From Amaurobius ferox (lineage: Eukaryota; Arthropoda; Arachnida; Araneae; Amaurobiidae), in assembly GCA_951213105.1 (NCBI GenBank), contig OX578142.1, positions 5,286,649 through 5,350,648 of the forward strand: a DNA stretch of 64,000 nt, read 5' to 3'. The notes beneath the pieces were generated by a model. It was given only the letters and a program-made list of their open reading frames with translations, was not told the origin of the DNA and ran no database searches. Numbering within the stretch: the first letter of the stretch is position 1; every line of letters starts with the position of its first letter. This document shows positions 62,953 through 64,000 of the stretch, piece by piece. The translations under genes were made by a program, and so were the position numbers.

Positions 62953-64000
62953 TGTTGTGCTTAGATTCAGAGATTTTCATTACCTAAGGTTTTTAAGGTT
63001 CAAAATTCATGATTTTCCCCCTTCCCTTCAAAATTCAAAATTAATTTATGGTTATTGAATATTTCGACGATTTATCTCGTATTAACGTTTATTTATTATC
63101 CCTTTCATACATTTTTATATTCCAAATTACGCACACGAAGTATCTACAAACGCTAAAAGTATTCATAGAATCCTTTACTTATTCGCCTGTGCCCCTGTAA
63201 TTTTCCTTTTCGGCCTTACGCCTTCACTTTCGAACAGCAATTATATTACTCTGAAAGCGAAAAATAACGCTCCTTTTTGACCATTTCATTGCTTATCAGT
63301 GGTGTTGATGTTTATTCCAGATCTTTTGGGGTGCCTAAAATTCCGTAGGGTTGGCGCCGCGGAGCAATGAACTTTGGCGGGAAAAACGGGGTAGCTAGCT
63401 TGGCGGCATTTTCGTGCCGCGCGGTTCGTTGCGAAGTGTCCCATTTTTTAATTCCCCAGCGTATGTGAGGCGCTCTGTGTGCGGCGCAAGTTTTTTCACT
63501 CGCCAAGATTGGCGTCTCCTGGGAGGCGAAATTTGGTTGGCATGTTTGGAGTTCGATTCGGAGAGTAGAACAGAGAGGTTGAAAAAAAGATTTTGGGGCC
63601 GCGGCCGGACCGCACACTAAGGGGCCGCGGTCGCCGTAAGAATGCTTTGAGTTGGATTCTGAGCAGCAGACGAGTGAGGTTGATAAAATTTCTAGGGGCC
63701 GAGCCTGGCGCTCGCGCCCCGGATCGCCGGTAGCTTATGAATATGGATACTGAGCATCTTGGCATTCTTGAAACTAACTACAGTGTATTAGTAAAAATGC
63801 CTGCTTCTGAGTCCAGCGCATTTGCAGGGAACTACGTCAAATTGGCGATTCTGTTTCTGCACAAGTTTAGCTGTCTTTGTCACCGAATGTTCCATTAGTT
63901 ATCGAATACAAAGTTGATCGGCCAGTGATTCATCATCAATCGTCATGCTAACAAAGATTGCCCAACAACAGTGTTTTTGGGAAGCCTTTCATACTTCAGA
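62953..64000 (+). repeat. Long LTR, plus orientation, running off the window
   Basis: Starts TGTTGTGCTTAG like the solo LTR at 95. From 63393 it is the exact inverted partner of 61519-62126. Its middle segment is therefore of the same type as that LTR and unlike those of 95-2352 or 54862-56964. If complete, it would end roughly 1.0-1.2 kb beyond the window. Confidence 0.85.
63393..64000. repeat. Right arm of the large inverted repeat (cut by window end)
   Basis: Partner of 61519-62126. The inner end lies at AGCTAGCT, itself a palindrome, which is exactly where the left LTR is broken. Confidence 0.88.

Overview
The window is eukaryotic repeat DNA, most likely pericentromeric or centromeric heterochromatin of an animal; I favour an arthropod, mainly from the style of the retroelement proteins and the AT-rich background, but nothing here fixes the taxon. 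I find no host gene, tRNA, rRNA or CRISPR array. The content is one satellite family plus LTR-type elements inserted into it.

Layout: (1) 1-94 satellite; (2) 95-2352 a 2.26-kb solo LTR-like insertion with TG...CA ends and a 4-bp target duplication (GAAT); (3) 2353-46359 a 44-kb array of ~155-bp satellite monomers, organised in nested higher-order repeats (2069, 1930, 1464 and 8875 bp) and carrying 16 copies of a GC-rich 59-bp insert; (4) 46360-50435 a nearly intact Ty3/gypsy retrotransposon with 187-bp LTRs that read as identical, a gag split by a frame break, and an otherwise complete protease-RT-RNase H-integrase frame; (5) 50436-54861 more satellite; (6) 54862-64000 (continuing off the window) a non-coding LTR-element complex: LTR, 3.5-kb internal region without coding capacity, a truncated LTR, then an inverted internal segment and a further LTR, which together make a large perfect palindrome.

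How the parts relate: the satellite is the host sequence and the LTR elements are guests. The solo LTR and the Ty3/gypsy element can be checked against uninterrupted satellite copies elsewhere in the same window, which gives clean insertion junctions. The most striking signal is in the Ty3/gypsy element. No tRNA-type primer site follows its 5' LTR. Instead, the 16 bases starting one base after the LTR are the exact reverse complement of 16 bases inside the LTR. This is the layout expected of a self-priming retrotransposon as described for Tf1 of fission yeast.

Other notable points are the 8875-bp tandem duplication of satellite (very recent by its near-identity), the short GC-rich insert bracketed by 14-bp direct repeats and spread by array amplification, and the head-to-head LTR palindrome at the right edge, which is either an aberrant integration or rearrangement product or an assembly artefact.
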